From Spirochaetia bacterium (GTDB lineage Bacteria > Spirochaetota > Spirochaetia > DSM-16054 > Sediminispirochaetaceae): DNA of 64,000 bases. The notes below the pieces were generated by a model. It did not search any database, was not told the DNA's origin, and saw only the letters and a program-made list of their open reading frames with translations. Shown here piece by piece: positions 7,984 to 18,561 of this stretch. Within the stretch, counting starts at the first letter, position 1, and each line of letters starts with the position of its first letter. The DNA is taken from positions 1-64,000 of the forward strand of contig JAIPFV010000002.1 in the NCBI GenBank assembly GCA_021736475.1. Direction: 5' to 3'. Position numbers and translations under genes: made by a program.

Positions 7984-9832
7984 TTTCCTTTGTTTCTATT
8001 TTATGCTTATTGCCCAACTGTGTGTAGAGGTATCGTTTAATTTTTCTGGTTGGTGTCTTTTCAAAGGGCTCATTCTCCTCTAAAATTTCACTTACCCTGG
8101 AAAAGGCGTTTAGCCGTTTGTTCACTTTTTGCTTCAAATGGGTCAAATACTCATTTGCTTGCTTAGAGATATCAACTGCCGACTCTGCTATATCTTTTAC
8201 CTGTTCTCTTAAAGAATCGTAATCGATATGTACCATGGCTATCAACCGCCCCTCCTCTTCGACTACCAGCGACTCATTCACAAAATCATATTCATTTATA
8301 AGCGCTTCTATCTCTTCCGGATAGATATTTTCACCACTGGGTCCGAGAATCATATTTTTAAGACGACCACGAATAAAAAGGTACCCATCCTCATCTACTA
8401 GGCCTAAATCACCGGTATGAAACCAACCGTCAGGAGTCAACACTTCAGCAGTTTTTTCCGGTTCCTTGAAATAGCCCTGCATTACTATTGGACCCTTCAC
8501 AAGAATCTCCCCCTCACCTGTAGCTGCATCGGGTTGATCGATTTTAACGGTAACTCCCGTTAAGATCGGTCCTGTTGAGCGATACCGTGTGTAAGCAGGA
8601 CCACAACCGGCAATCAGCGGTGCAGTCTCGGTAAGTCCATAGCCGATAGCGTAGGGAAAGCGGGCTTCCCGCAGAAAGAACTCCACGTCCTCCGCCAGAG
8701 CAGCCCCACCAATACCGAAAAATTGAATATTCCCACCGAAAATTCGCACAAGTCCCCGTCCTATGAGTCGATTTATCAGTTTCCGAAGGGGCGGCAGTTT
8801 ATATGCTGAACGGCTCAACCAGGTTTTGTTGATTTTGGGCAGGACGACTGAGCGGTAGATCTTCTCGATTAAAAGCGGTACTGAGAGGACCGTGTGGGGA
8901 CGTACCTGCTTAAGTGCCGGCAGCAGCACCACTGGGGCGGGCGGCTTTTTGAGATACACCACATGGGACCCTAACAGAAGCGGGGTAATTAGGCCGACGG
9001 TACACTCATAGGTGTGTGCAAGGGGGAGAATCGACAGCAGCCGGTCCCCCGGTTTAAGCCGTGGAATATCTGCAGAGGCTTCCGCATCATAGACAAGATT
9101 CCTATGGCTCAACATTACCCCCTTGGATTTTCCGGTGGTTCCGGAGGTGTAAATAATCGAGGCAGTATCGTCCTCAGCGACCACTCCGCTCATCTCCACC
9201 TCGTGTTCTTGCAGCTGAATCTGTTCCCAGGTCTTGCTCTCGGTTTTTAGGTCGGCAGCCGGCACCGGCCGGGGGAGCTCCGATAGAGAGTCAATGCACA
9301 GCGCCGGTTTGCTGGAGTCTTCGATAGATGTTCGAATTTTATCCAGCAGCTTCACACTTACACAAAAAGCTGACGGCTCGGAATGGTTAATAATATTGGC
9401 AATCTCTTCGGTATGAAAATCGGTGAGGATGGGTACCACTACCGCACCTAATGTAGTTACTGCAAAATAGCACACGGCCCAGTGAGGCTGATTCTCACTC
9501 AGCAGAATTACCCGGTCGCCCTTTTTTATTCCCTTATCTTTCAAATAATAGCGTAAGGAGACCACGCGATCATAGAAATCTTTATATGACAGTGAATCTT
9601 CATCGACATAAGACAGTACGTCGTAGTGTCCGTACTTTTCTGTACTTTCCACCAGCAAATTTTCTAGCGTAAGAGCCTTTAAGCGCACGATCTCACCTCT
9701 TATATAGTATTTTTGAAGGATGTTGAGAAACAGTCTATCCACTTTAGTACGCAATAAAAGTTTAATCAACATTCTCTTAAACATTCTCTTGAGGAGAGGG
9801 ACCGGTAATGACACAAAAAAAGCATGCAGCAT
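7961..9832 (-). CDS. AMP-dependent synthetase/long-chain acyl-CoA ligase
   Basis: Activates fatty acids to acyl-CoA by way of acyl-adenylate. The 623 aa sequence has the full adenylate-forming fold: YTSGTTGKSKG phosphate loop at 228-238, GYGLTETAPL, the hinge aspartate segment FHTGDLG and the C-terminal GENIYPEEIE with basic residues near the end. About 50 residues precede the usual fold start; they form a basic-hydrophobic segment (LLKRMFKRMLIKLLL) that may associate with the membrane. It overlaps aroG by 23 bases. A second, only moderately similar ligase is encoded at 19748-21451. Confidence 0.92.
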   Translation of the reverse strand: MLHAFFVSLPVPLLKRMFKRMLIKLLLRTKVDRLFLNILQKYYIRGEIVRLKALTLENLLVESTEKYGHYDVLSYVDEDSLSYKDFYDRVVSLRYYLKDKGIKKGDRVILLSENQPHWAVCYFAVTTLGAVVVPILTDFHTEEIANIINHSEPSAFCVSVKLLDKIRTSIEDSSKPALCIDSLSELPRPVPAADLKTESKTWEQIQLQEHEVEMSGVVAEDDTASIIYTSGTTGKSKGVMLSHRNLVYDAEASADIPRLKPGDRLLSILPLAHTYECTVGLITPLLLGSHVVYLKKPPAPVVLLPALKQVRPHTVLSVPLLIEKIYRSVVLPKINKTWLSRSAYKLPPLRKLINRLIGRGLVRIFGGNIQFFGIGGAALAEDVEFFLREARFPYAIGYGLTETAPLIAGCGPAYTRYRSTGPILTGVTVKIDQPDAATGEGEILVKGPIVMQGYFKEPEKTAEVLTPDGWFHTGDLGLVDEDGYLFIRGRLKNMILGPSGENIYPEEIEALINEYDFVNESLVVEEEGRLIAMVHIDYDSLREQVKDIAESAVDISKQANEYLTHLKQKVNKRLNAFSRVSEILEENEPFEKTPTRKIKRYLYTQLGNKHKIETKENDNAQGK

Positions 9833-9844
9833 CGCGTCCCTTAT

Positions 9845-9871
9845 TTGACTTCAAATGGAAACTATGATAAT
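9845..9871 (+). promoter_or_regulatory. Possible sigma70 promoter for asnS
   Basis: TTGACT (9845-9850) and GATAAT (9866-9871) each match consensus at five of six bases but are separated by only 15 bp, shorter than the ideal 17. The asnS start is 32 bases downstream, with an AAGGAG site. Weak support. Confidence 0.3.
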
Positions 9872-9903
9872 TCTTTAGGGCACTAATATAGAAGGAGTTA
9901 TCT

Positions 9904-11289
9904 ATGGCATCACGCATACGCAATATACTGACAATGGAGCCTACAGAGCAGACGGTTACTGTTGAGGGCTGGGTTAAAACCAAACGCGACTCAAAGAACC
10001 TGACTTTTTTAGAAATCACCGACGGATCTTCCTTCCGCGGCATTCAGGTAATTGTCGACCACGACGCCGAGGGGACTTTTGACCACCTCGATGCTGCAAC
10101 TACCGGCTCAAGCGTCCGAATCAAGGGCAAACTTGTGGCATCCCCCGGAAAAAACCAATCGGTAGAGGTCCAGGCCACTCAGGTCGACATAATTGGAGAA
10201 GCCCCGGCGGACTCCTACCCTCTGCAGAAAAAACGACACTCTTTTGAGTTTTTAAGGGAAATCGCCCATTTGCGCCCGCGAACCAACACCTTTGGTGCGG
10301 TTACACGAGTGAGAAATGCCTTGAGCTTTGCAATACACAGATTTTTCCAGGAGCAGGGTTTTATGTACATCCACACCCCGATCATTTCGGCCAGTGATTG
10401 TGAAGGGGCCGGAGAGATGTTTCAGGTGACTACCCTGCCTATGGAAAAACTACCGACCCAGGATGGAGCCGTCGATTACAGCCGAGACTTTTTCGGTAAA
10501 CAGGCCAGTCTGACAGTCAGCGGCCAGCTCGAGGCCGAAATCTACGCCCTGGCAATGCGTGACGTTTACACTTTTGGTCCCACCTTCAGGGCGGAAAATT
10601 CTAACACCAGCCGTCATTTAGCGGAGTTTTGGATGATAGAGCCGGAAATGGCATTCTGTACCCTCGAGGGTGATATGGAATTGGCGGAAGAGTTTATCAA
10701 GTATATTCTGAAGTATGTACTTGATCATTGTCCGGAGGATATGGACTTTTTTAGTAAGTGGATAGAAAAGGGAGTGAAGGAGAGCATTCAACAGGTGGTG
10801 GATTCTAAATTTCAGCATGTAACTTATTCAAAGGCAGTTGAGCTGCTTGAAAAGGCAGACCGCTCCTTCGAATACCCCATCGGCTGGGGAGAGGATTTGC
10901 AATCCGAACATGAACGGTACCTGACCGAAGAAGTGTTCAAAGGGCCGGTTATTGTCACTGATTATCCCAAGGAGATAAAAGCCTTCTACATGAAGCTTAA
11001 CGAAGATAACAAAACAGTGCGGGCGATGGACGTACTGGTACCCCGCCTGGGAGAGATAATCGGCGGAAGTGAACGTGAGGACCACTACGATACTCTGTTG
11101 AAAAGAATTGAGGAGATGAACCTGAACCCTGAAGACTACTGGTGGTACCTTGACCTGCGCCGATACGGCAGCGTTCCCCACTCGGGCTTTGGGCTGGGCT
11201 TTGAACGGCTGGTACAGTACGTAACCGGAATGCATAACATTCGTGACGTAATTCCTTTTCCGAGAACTGTTAAAAACGCCGAGTTCTAA
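9904..11289 (+). CDS. asnS: Asparaginyl-tRNA synthetase
   Basis: Class IIb synthetase that charges tRNA-Asn directly, so the organism need not rely only on the Asp-tRNA amidotransferase route. The 461 aa protein has an N-terminal OB-fold anticodon domain ([19 protein letters not shown]), motif 2 around [22 protein letters not shown], and motif 3 [13 protein letters not shown] near the C-terminus. The asparagine-type motif 2 separates it from AspS. A GAAGGAG site precedes the ATG. It is convergent with the YaiI gene, with a 15 bp gap and no visible terminator. Confidence 0.97.
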   Translation: MASRIRNILTMEPTEQTVTVEGWVKTKRDSKNLTFLEITDGSSFRGIQVIVDHDAEGTFDHLDAATTGSSVRIKGKLVASPGKNQSVEVQATQVDIIGEAPADSYPLQKKRHSFEFLREIAHLRPRTNTFGAVTRVRNALSFAIHRFFQEQGFMYIHTPIISASDCEGAGEMFQVTTLPMEKLPTQDGAVDYSRDFFGKQASLTVSGQLEAEIYALAMRDVYTFGPTFRAENSNTSRHLAEFWMIEPEMAFCTLEGDMELAEEFIKYILKYVLDHCPEDMDFFSKWIEKGVKESIQQVVDSKFQHVTYSKAVELLEKADRSFEYPIGWGEDLQSEHERYLTEEVFKGPVIVTDYPKEIKAFYMKLNEDNKTVRAMDVLVPRLGEIIGGSEREDHYDTLLKRIEEMNLNPEDYWWYLDLRRYGSVPHSGFGLGFERLVQYVTGMHNIRDVIPFPRTVKNAEF

Positions 11290-11304
11290 TACACTGCGCA
11301 GACT

Positions 11305-11754
11305 CTATCGTTGAAGTTTTGTGAGCTCCCGGTCGAAAGCTCCTGCAAACAGGCGTATCTCGCGTTCGCCTATTGCGTCGCCGCCGACCGGGGTAACTCC
11401 GGCCTCCCGCAGCTCCGCTAATGCATCCCGTACCGAAAGACGTTCCCGAATATTCTCTTGGGTAAACACACTTCCTCGATCATCAAGTGCAACTGCTCCT
11501 TTTTCCACGACCCTGGCTGCAAGGGGTATATCATGGGTAATTACAAGATCACCCGGTTGTACATGCTCCACGATATAGTCATCCACATCCCCTGAACCGT
11601 GCTCAACCAGCACATTTTCTATCCTGTCTCCCTTGGCATCGGCGAGTTTACGGTCCGAGACAAACACCGTTTTGATACGCGTACGCTCGGCGGCCTTTCT
11701 GATAATACTGCGCACGCGTCGGGGACATGAATCGGCATCAACTAGTATTTCCAT
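11305..11754 (-). CDS. YaiI/YqxD (DUF188) family protein
   Basis: A 149 aa full-length member of the DUF188 family, small PIN-like proteins of unproven function. Conserved acidic patches are visible: VDADSCPRRVR at the N-terminus, ENVLVEHGSGDVDDYI and DLVITHDIPLA, with aspartates placed as in metal-binding nuclease-like folds. The start codon overlaps the manA stop (TAATG), so the two are co-translated. Biochemical role unknown. Confidence 0.9.
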   Translation of the reverse strand: MEILVDADSCPRRVRSIIRKAAERTRIKTVFVSDRKLADAKGDRIENVLVEHGSGDVDDYIVEHVQPGDLVITHDIPLAARVVEKGAVALDDRGSVFTQENIRERLSVRDALAELREAGVTPVGGDAIGEREIRLFAGAFDRELTKLQR

Positions 11755-13019
11755 TACTTCTGCCCATCTGCTTTTGCTGGGATCGTAGCAAGATACAGTT
11801 CGCCCCGCCCGGAGAAGGTATAGTTACCTGCCCCATAGGGGGCAATAAAACTCTCACCGCGGACAATATGAAGGTAACTGTCCCCTGACTCAGAAAGGAG
11901 TTCAAAATCTCCCTTTGTGCAGATTCCAATTTCGAGGGATGTTCTGCCCTCCCACCTCTGGGAAATAGATTCCTCAGACTCTATCTGCAGTAAGTCAAAC
12001 TCATCTATGGGCACCGGATAGCGGCGCAGGTTGGATTCTGCTTTCTCTCCCCGCAGTATATCCGCGGGACGAGGTTCGAAGGATATCACCCTCAGGAGCT
12101 CAGGAACATCCACGTGCTTCTGGGTTAGCCCGCCGCGAAGTACATTATCGGAGTTGGCCATTAATTCTACTCCCATCCCGGCAACATAGGCGTGCAGCAC
12201 CCCGGCCGGTTGATAGAGGGCCTCCCCCGGAGAAAGTTCTACCACGTTAAGGTACAGTGGCGCATGCACGCCTACATTCACCCCGTGCTGCTCATAAAAA
12301 GTAACCACCAGCTCCGCCTCTTTCTGTTGGGTTGAGGCTGCTGAGGCCCATGAGTACAGCAATTCAATCAGCTCTGCCTGATCTTTCTCCGAAAGGTTCA
12401 TAATATTTTCAAAAAATTGCTTTAGCCACTCGGCATCCTTAATTGCGCCGGGCGCATCCGCCGGTGCGATTTTTTCTTTATAGATGCTCTTAAATGTCTC
12501 ATCCTCTAGAGTAGTGCCCAGGTAAGAGTACCAGGCATCTATTTCAGCGGCGGCTCTGAAGCCGCACAGAGCTGTAAAAGGGGTAAGAGCGCATATTATT
12601 TCCGGTTTGTGATTCCTATCGCGGTAATTCCGCTCGAAAGCATCAATCGGTATACCCGCCGCCTCCTCGCGATCAAATCCGTCCTGCGCTTGCCGGCGAC
12701 TCGGGTGGGCTTGAATAGAGAGGGGCTGGGCTGCCGCCAATACCTTAAATAGAAAAGGAAGACCTTCTGAGAAGCGATCGGCTTCGGGGCCTAGGAAGTT
12801 AGAGGGCGACTCCTCAATTGCAGATTTCAGATCCATCCGCTTCTCATTCTCCTCCGAGAGGACCAGTTTCGACTGGCCCCGCGGGTGACTTCCCATCCAC
12901 ATTTCTGCGTAAGGAGTACCGGGTTTATTCTGAATGCCAAGCAGTTCAGGAATGAGGGCTGTTGAGCCCCAGGGATAATGTTGGATCAAATTCTCTAATT
13001 TAAATAGCTGTTTATACAT
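11754..13019 (-). CDS. manA: Mannose-6-phosphate isomerase, class I
   Basis: Zinc-dependent cytoplasmic isomerase linking fructose 6-phosphate and mannose 6-phosphate. Signatures are the N-terminal IQHYPWGS, AEMWMGSHPRG, the metal-site IQAHPSR and YNKPE-type RNHKPEI, and the later GVLHAYVAGMGVELMANSDNVLRGGL. The frame is open to 13067, but a promoter-like TTGACC/TATACA pair there would start transcription near 13033. The ATG at 13019, which gives MYKQLFKLENLIQHYPWG, is therefore the best start (422 aa). It is followed by the overlapping YaiI gene. Confidence 0.94.
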   Translation of the reverse strand: MYKQLFKLENLIQHYPWGSTALIPELLGIQNKPGTPYAEMWMGSHPRGQSKLVLSEENEKRMDLKSAIEESPSNFLGPEADRFSEGLPFLFKVLAAAQPLSIQAHPSRRQAQDGFDREEAAGIPIDAFERNYRDRNHKPEIICALTPFTALCGFRAAAEIDAWYSYLGTTLEDETFKSIYKEKIAPADAPGAIKDAEWLKQFFENIMNLSEKDQAELIELLYSWASAASTQQKEAELVVTFYEQHGVNVGVHAPLYLNVVELSPGEALYQPAGVLHAYVAGMGVELMANSDNVLRGGLTQKHVDVPELLRVISFEPRPADILRGEKAESNLRRYPVPIDEFDLLQIESEESISQRWEGRTSLEIGICTKGDFELLSESGDSYLHIVRGESFIAPYGAGNYTFSGRGELYLATIPAKADGQK

Positions 13020-13039
13020 AATATTACTCATGTTTAAAG

Positions 13040-13067
13040 TGTATAGAAGAGGCTTACTGCTGGTCAA
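13040..13067 (-). promoter_or_regulatory. Candidate sigma70 promoter for manA
   Basis: On the minus strand TTGACC (13067-13062) is followed after 16 bp by TATACA (13045-13040). The predicted transcription start near 13033 leaves a short leader before the ATG at 13019 and argues against starts farther upstream. Confidence 0.45.
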
Positions 13068-13136
13068 TGCAACAGCTCAAACTTTGGTCATCTACTGACT
13101 TCCAAATTTAGAATTGCTGTGTTCAATGCAGGTGCC

Positions 13137-13166
13137 TTGAAACCTAAGTACTATTTCCTTCATACT
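13137..13166 (+). promoter_or_regulatory. Candidate sigma70 promoter for galT-galK-pfp
   Basis: TTGAAA (13137-13142), an 18 bp spacer and CATACT (13161-13166) lie 35 bases before the galT start, with GAAGGAG in between as ribosome-binding site. No operator-like palindrome is evident beside it. Confidence 0.4.
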
Positions 13167-13200
13167 GTTGCATATAGAATAATCTCTGAAGGAGTCAACC

Positions 13201-14241
13201 ATGAACCTATCCGAGTATCCCCATCGACGGTACAACCCGCTTACCGGCGACTGGGTACTGGTATCCCCCCATCGAACAAAACGTCCTTGGCAGGGGCATC
13301 AGGAGAAGGCACAGGTCGAGGAAAAACCCAGTTACGATCCAAACTGTTATCTATGTCCCGGGAACTCCCGGGCGGGTGGAATTACAAACCCCGACTACCA
13401 AAATACATTTGTGTTTGTGAATGATTTTTCAGCTTTGCTGGAGGACGCACCAACAGACCGAATGGATGAAGATAACCTGTTTATCGCCCACAGTGAACGA
13501 GGGGTGTGCAAGGTCATCTGCTTCTCGCCCCGTCATGATCTTACCCTTCCGCTGATGGAAGTAGAGGATATTCGGCGGGTAGTGGATGTGTGGGAGGAGG
13601 AATACCGCCGGCTTGGTGAGAAAGAGTTTATCAACTACGTTCAGATTTTTGAGAATCGCGGCGCAACTATGGGCTGTTCAAACCCTCATCCCCATGGACA
13701 GATATGGTCTAACGAGACTATTCCCCAGATACCTCAGCAAGAGACCAACATGCAGCGACACTACCTAGAAACCCATCAAAGCTGCCTGCTGTGCGATTAT
13801 GCACAAAAGGAAACCGAGCGCGGAGAGCGGATAGTAGTAGAGAATGACTCATTTGTGGCGCTGGTTCCCTTCTGGGCGGTATGGCCCTTTGAGACCATGG
13901 TCCTGCCCCGTCGCCACGCCGCATCATTAAGCGATCTTACCCAGCCGGAACGCAATGATTTAGCCTCTCTGATGAAGCGGCTGGGAATCCGCTACGATAA
14001 TCTGTTTCAAACCCATTTCCCCTACTCCATGGGCCTGCATCAGCGCCCAACCGATGCTCAGGAGCACAGTGAGTGGCACTTTCATATTCATTACTACCCT
14101 CCGCTGCTTCGCTCGGCAACTGTGAAAAAGTTTATGGTCGGATATGAGCTGCTGGCAACAGTGCAACGGGACATAAGCGCAGAGTCGGCCGCTGCCCGCT
14201 TACGGGAATTATCTGAAACCCATTTTCTCCGCCAGGAATAG
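13201..14241 (+). CDS. galT: Galactose-1-phosphate uridylyltransferase
   Basis: Leloir-pathway enzyme exchanging UMP between UDP-glucose and galactose 1-phosphate. The 346 aa length is standard. The active-site HPH is at 163-165 (His165 as UMP-carrying nucleophile) inside [12 protein letters not shown], Cys49/Cys52 match the zinc pair, and the C-terminal [11 protein letters not shown]-like segment ([11 protein letters not shown]) is present. It is first in a run with galK (15 bp gap) and pfp (48 bp gap). galE is not in the window. A GAAGGAG site 6 bases before the ATG fixes the start. Confidence 0.96.
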   Translation: MNLSEYPHRRYNPLTGDWVLVSPHRTKRPWQGHQEKAQVEEKPSYDPNCYLCPGNSRAGGITNPDYQNTFVFVNDFSALLEDAPTDRMDEDNLFIAHSERGVCKVICFSPRHDLTLPLMEVEDIRRVVDVWEEEYRRLGEKEFINYVQIFENRGATMGCSNPHPHGQIWSNETIPQIPQQETNMQRHYLETHQSCLLCDYAQKETERGERIVVENDSFVALVPFWAVWPFETMVLPRRHAASLSDLTQPERNDLASLMKRLGIRYDNLFQTHFPYSMGLHQRPTDAQEHSEWHFHIHYYPPLLRSATVKKFMVGYELLATVQRDISAESAAARLRELSETHFLRQE

Positions 14242-14256
14242 CAGAAGGAGCATAAT

Positions 14257-15516
14257 ATGAGTTCAATCAATGAGAAAGCGATTCAACGCCTGTACGGCAG
14301 CGCCGACGAGCAGCAGCAACTCCTCCGTTATACTTCACTGCTGGATGAGTTTCATAATCGTTTTGCCACAGATCGGGCATATTTGTTCAGCAGTCCAGGA
14401 CGTACCGAGCTGGGAGGGAATCATACCGACCACAACCACGGCAAAGTCCTGGCAGGCAGCATTCAGCTTGACAAAATTGCCGCGGTAACTCCCCGGGATG
14501 ACATGCAGGTTGAAATAGTCACCGCAGGCTTTCCCAAGGATATAGCAGCCGATCTGCATCAACTGCAGCCACAGGAAGCTGAAGCCGGCCGCGCTTCTGC
14601 TCTGGTACGCGGAATTGCCGCCTATTTTGCCGAACGTGGATACGGATACGGCGGTTTTTCAGCGTATGTACACAGTCAGGTTGCAATGGGCTCCGGACTC
14701 AGCTCTTCCGCCTCTATCGAGGTACTAATCGCACAGATTTTCAATACCCTGTATCATCAGGGCCGGCTGTCAGCAATAGAACTGGCTCAGGCGGGACGTT
14801 ATGCAGAAAATCAATACTTTAAGAAACCCTGTGGACTGATGGACCAGATTGCCTGTGCCCAAGGGGGAATCGCCGCTATTGATTTTACCGATAGTGAGTC
14901 TCCCGGGCTGGAACAGATTGATTTTGATTTCAGCAGCCACGGCTATCAGCTTATGATTCTAGATACCGGCGGAGATCATGCCGATCTGACCCATGAGTAT
15001 GCCTCTATTCCCCAGGAGATGAGGTGTGTTGCCGCAGAGCTTGGCTGTGAGGTTTTGGGTCAGACGGATCTTGAGCGCTTAACGGCGGCGGCGCATCAAG
15101 TCAGACAGAGCTGCGGTGACCGGCCCTTCTTACGGGCACTGCACTACTTTCAAGAAAACCGGCGAGTCGAACTGCTGCAGGAAGCCCTGCAGTTTGAGGA
15201 TATCAACGCCTACCTGAGGATAGTCGGAGAGTCTGGCACCTCATCCTGGACCCTCCTTCAGAACTGCATACCTACCGGGGCTGTCCAGGATCAATCAGTG
15301 GCCTATTCATTGGGGCTTCTGCAGTCTTTGTGCCCGGAGGGAGTTTTCAGGGTTCATGGCGGCGGCTTTGCCGGAACAGTGCAGGGGTATGTACCTGTGT
15401 CGCAATTCAAAGAGCTGGAAGAACAGCTGAACTCCCAATTCGGGGAAGGCGCCGTAACCGCTTTGAGAATTCGCAGCGAGGGAGTTATCCATTTAGATGG
15501 GGAGTTTCTTGACTGA
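14257..15516 (+). CDS. galK: Galactokinase
   Basis: GHMP-family kinase phosphorylating galactose at C1. Visible are the galactokinase signature region GRTELGGNHTDHNHG (about 48-62), the GHMP phosphate loop MGSGLSSSASIEV and the C-terminal glycine motif VHGGGFAGTVQ. At 419 aa it is slightly longer than the E. coli enzyme. The signature GGNHTDHN differs from the common GEHTDYN, as in other anaerobe-type GalKs. AGAAGGAG precedes the ATG. It shares an operon with galT and supplies glucose 1-phosphate to glycolysis through its partners. Confidence 0.95.
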   Translation: MSSINEKAIQRLYGSADEQQQLLRYTSLLDEFHNRFATDRAYLFSSPGRTELGGNHTDHNHGKVLAGSIQLDKIAAVTPRDDMQVEIVTAGFPKDIAADLHQLQPQEAEAGRASALVRGIAAYFAERGYGYGGFSAYVHSQVAMGSGLSSSASIEVLIAQIFNTLYHQGRLSAIELAQAGRYAENQYFKKPCGLMDQIACAQGGIAAIDFTDSESPGLEQIDFDFSSHGYQLMILDTGGDHADLTHEYASIPQEMRCVAAELGCEVLGQTDLERLTAAAHQVRQSCGDRPFLRALHYFQENRRVELLQEALQFEDINAYLRIVGESGTSSWTLLQNCIPTGAVQDQSVAYSLGLLQSLCPEGVFRVHGGGFAGTVQGYVPVSQFKELEEQLNSQFGEGAVTALRIRSEGVIHLDGEFLD

Positions 15517-15564
15517 ACAGCGCATCTATCGTATAAAACAGCATGAAAAAGGAGTGAAAGCACA

Positions 15565-17220
15565 ATGAATATTAGCCCACTACAAACAGTTCGCTACCAA
15601 TTTGCACCTACCCTGCCGGCAGTGCTGCAAAACAACATAAAAAACGTTGGAATCAAATACGGCGAACAAACCGAATCGGTCGAAAACCAGACAAAGATGA
15701 AGGAATTGTTCCCCCATACCTATGGACTTCCGACAGTAAGCTTTGCGGCAGGAGAATCTTCCCACCGGAACAAGCCCATCAATATCGGAGTCGTACTCTC
15801 CGGCGGGCAGGCACCCGGAGGGCATAATGTGATTGCCGGAATTTATGACGCCCTAAAAGCGGCAAATAGCGAATCAAAACTGTATGGATTTCTTAACGGT
15901 CCGGCGGGTATCCTCGAAGACCGGCTTATAGAAATCACTGGTCAATATGTGGATCAGTATCGGAACACCGGGGGCTTTGATATGATAGGGTCCGGCCGAA
16001 CCAAACTGGAGTCCGAAGAACAGTTTGCAAAAACCACCGAGGTGTGTAAAAAACATTCCATTTCAGCGATTGTAGTTATCGGCGGGGACGATTCAAATAC
16101 AAATGCGGCGGTACTGGCTGAATATTACCGCAGGCAGGGCACCGAAATTTCTGTGATTGGAGTTCCCAAAACTATTGACGGCGACCTGAAGAACGAACAG
16201 ATCGAGGTTTCTTTTGGGTTTGATACCGCCACCAAAACTTATGCTGAGCTGATTGGGAATATCGAGCGGGATGCGAACTCTGCAAAAAAATATTGGCACT
16301 TCATTAAACTGATGGGCCGCAGCGCCTCACATATCTGTCTGGAGTGCGCCCTGCAGACACAACCGAATGTGGCAATTATCTCGGAGGAGGTGGAAGAGAA
16401 ACACACTACCCTTAACGAAATTGTAGATGATATTGTCAAGAAGGTAGTGAATCGCAGTGAACATGGAGAAAACTTTGGAGTTGTGCTGGTTCCGGAGGGG
16501 CTGATCGAATTTATTCCGGAAATGAAAACCCTGATTTCCGAGCTAAATAGCCTTTTAGCCGAACATGAGTCCTACTTTTCATCCCTCCATACCTTTGAAG
16601 ATCAATCCGAGTGGATCAATAAGAATCTCACCCGTGATGCCTCGTATGTATTCTCTACCCTTCCGAATAACATTCAACGACAATTGTTGATGGACCGTGA
16701 TCCCCACGGTAATGTACAGGTATCCAGAATAGAGACAGAGAAACTGCTGATCGAGATGGTAGAAGATAATCTGAACGAGTTAAAAGCTGAAGGAAAGTAC
16801 AAGGGCAAGTTCAGTACCCAGCACCACTTCTTCGGATATGAAGGCCGTGCCGCTTTTCCTTCCAATTTTGATGCAAATTACACCTACAGTCTGGGGTACA
16901 ATGCGTATCTACTGATTTCCTTCGGACTCTCAGGTTACATTTCCTCGATACAAAATCTATCTGCTCCTGCAGAGGAGTGGATTGCCGGCGGGATTCCCAT
17001 AACCATGATGATGAACCTTGAAATGCGCCACGGTAAAATGAAACCGGTTATTAAGAAGGCCTTAGTACAGTTAAAGGACAAACCCTTTAAGACCTTTGCA
17101 GCAAAGCGTGAAGAGTGGGGAATCAAAACTTCATTTTCTTATCCAGGAGCAATCCAATACTTCGGACCGGATGAAGTGTGTAACCGCCCGACCATAACCC
17201 TCTCATTGGAAAGCCAATAA
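15565..17220 (+). CDS. pfp: Pyrophosphate-dependent 6-phosphofructokinase (long type)
   Basis: Phosphorylates fructose 6-phosphate using PPi and runs reversibly in glycolysis. The 551 aa length is that of the long PFP subclass found in spirochaetes and plants. The substrate loop [13 protein letters not shown], the PPi-type GGDDSNT (Asp where ATP enzymes have Gly), catalytic PKTIDGD and [11 protein letters not shown] are all visible. Following galT-galK by 48 bp, it links galactose entry to glycolysis. An intrinsic terminator follows at 17250. AAAGGAG lies 10 bases before the ATG. Confidence 0.95.
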   Translation: MNISPLQTVRYQFAPTLPAVLQNNIKNVGIKYGEQTESVENQTKMKELFPHTYGLPTVSFAAGESSHRNKPINIGVVLSGGQAPGGHNVIAGIYDALKAANSESKLYGFLNGPAGILEDRLIEITGQYVDQYRNTGGFDMIGSGRTKLESEEQFAKTTEVCKKHSISAIVVIGGDDSNTNAAVLAEYYRRQGTEISVIGVPKTIDGDLKNEQIEVSFGFDTATKTYAELIGNIERDANSAKKYWHFIKLMGRSASHICLECALQTQPNVAIISEEVEEKHTTLNEIVDDIVKKVVNRSEHGENFGVVLVPEGLIEFIPEMKTLISELNSLLAEHESYFSSLHTFEDQSEWINKNLTRDASYVFSTLPNNIQRQLLMDRDPHGNVQVSRIETEKLLIEMVEDNLNELKAEGKYKGKFSTQHHFFGYEGRAAFPSNFDANYTYSLGYNAYLLISFGLSGYISSIQNLSAPAEEWIAGGIPITMMMNLEMRHGKMKPVIKKALVQLKDKPFKTFAAKREEWGIKTSFSYPGAIQYFGPDEVCNRPTITLSLESQ

Positions 17221-17249
17221 TCTGCCTAAAATCTGCCTATAATCTGATT

Positions 17250-17284
17250 GAGGCTGCTCACATGCTGGGCAGCTCTTTTTTTTT
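17250..17284 (+). terminator. Intrinsic terminator after pfp
   Basis: GAGGCTGC pairs with GCAGCTC (one bulged G) around an 11 nt loop and is followed directly by a run of ten T. It closes the galT-galK-pfp operon 30 bases after the stop. Confidence 0.85.
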
Positions 17285-17318
17285 CTCACTTTAAGAATTT
17301 TAACTTACTAACTTAAAC

Positions 17319-18524
17319 CTACAGGCGCCGGTTTAAAATTGAATATATCTCATCCGGTGTAAGATCAACCGGAGTTCCTTTCACCGAACTAGTATCAGCG
17401 ATATTACGCAACTCTGCAGAGGTAAACCCGTAATCGGAGAGTAAGGGCAGGGAGAACTCTTCTACCCAGCGGTAAAGCTCATCTACCAGGGATCGGCAGT
17501 TTTGTTCGGCATTTCCATGATCACTCCCGGTAAAGACGGTTGCCGCCTGGGAGTACTTTGCAAGTCCCCGGCTCTCGGTATCGCTTTTTAACAAGCTACC
17601 CACCACTAGCTCGCTGGCCGCCGGAAGCAGGGTACCACAGACCACCCCATGGGGGATGTTTCGGAGGGCTCCCAAGGGAGAGGCTAATCCGTGAACTACC
17701 CCTAAGCCGGCTCCCGCCAGAGCAACTCCGGATAAATAGGCGGCATAGGCCATTTGGCCCCGGGCATTCAAATTTTCCCCGTCACGGAGCGAAGCCGGGA
17801 GAGACCAGCGGCTGCGCTGCAATCCATTCAGCGCCAGGGCATCGGTAAAGGGAGTTGCTCTTGTAGACACATATGCCTCTAAGAGTTGGGTTACCGCATC
17901 CATTCCCGATGCGGCCGTCACGTCATAGGGACAGCTCTTGATTACCAGCGGATCAAGCACCGCCAGGTCCGGTACATAGGCATCGTTGCGCAGGGACTTC
18001 TTAAAGCCGTGTTCCCCTACTTCGCTGATAACCGCGTTTTTAGTCGCCTCCGCCCCGGTACCGGAGGTCGCTGGTATCGCGATCAACGGGTGACGCAGGG
18101 GTTTGGATATAAGGCTTCCCACTCCCTCCAGATATTCCCGCACACTTCCATGATGGTGAAGCATAACGGCTACTGCCTTGGCAGTATCGATCACACTGCC
18201 CCCGCCTACGGCAAGCACCGCATCTGCCTGCAACTCAGCGGCGGTATCGCGTATCTGATCCACCTTTAATGGCGAGGGTTCCCCGGATATCGGAAAATGA
18301 GGGGCTTCTATACCGGCAGCCCGCAGCTGCTCTTCAAACTGCTCACGGTACCCACCTGCAGAATATGAATCACCTCCGGTTATGAGGGCTACCCGGGAAA
18401 AACCCTGGCGGCGAAGATACTCGGGAATTGAAAATAGAACTCCTTCTCCAACTTTTAAGCTCGGAAGCGGAGGATTTTCAAAGACAAGTTTTTCATCTTC
18501 CAGGATTCTGCTTAACAGGCCCAT
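17319..18524 (-). CDS. Iron-containing (group III) alcohol dehydrogenase
   Basis: NAD(P)-dependent metal alcohol dehydrogenase, probably fermentative or aldehyde-reducing. Motifs are GGGSVIDTAKA (nucleotide binding), AIPATSGTGAEAT, SGMDAVTQLLEAY with the metal aspartate/histidine region and the two histidine-bearing segments VVHGLASPLG and IPHGVVCG. The 401 aa length is typical of stand-alone enzymes. It is last in an operon with an exported transglutaminase-like protein (37 bp gap) and an acyl-CoA ligase. The substrate cannot be assigned from sequence. Confidence 0.93.
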   Translation of the reverse strand: MGLLSRILEDEKLVFENPPLPSLKVGEGVLFSIPEYLRRQGFSRVALITGGDSYSAGGYREQFEEQLRAAGIEAPHFPISGEPSPLKVDQIRDTAAELQADAVLAVGGGSVIDTAKAVAVMLHHHGSVREYLEGVGSLISKPLRHPLIAIPATSGTGAEATKNAVISEVGEHGFKKSLRNDAYVPDLAVLDPLVIKSCPYDVTAASGMDAVTQLLEAYVSTRATPFTDALALNGLQRSRWSLPASLRDGENLNARGQMAYAAYLSGVALAGAGLGVVHGLASPLGALRNIPHGVVCGTLLPAASELVVGSLLKSDTESRGLAKYSQAATVFTGSDHGNAEQNCRSLVDELYRWVEEFSLPLLSDYGFTSAELRNIADTSSVKGTPVDLTPDEIYSILNRRL

Positions 18525-18561
18525 CGGCAGTCCTCCCTTATTGTGCTTCTATCATACGAAA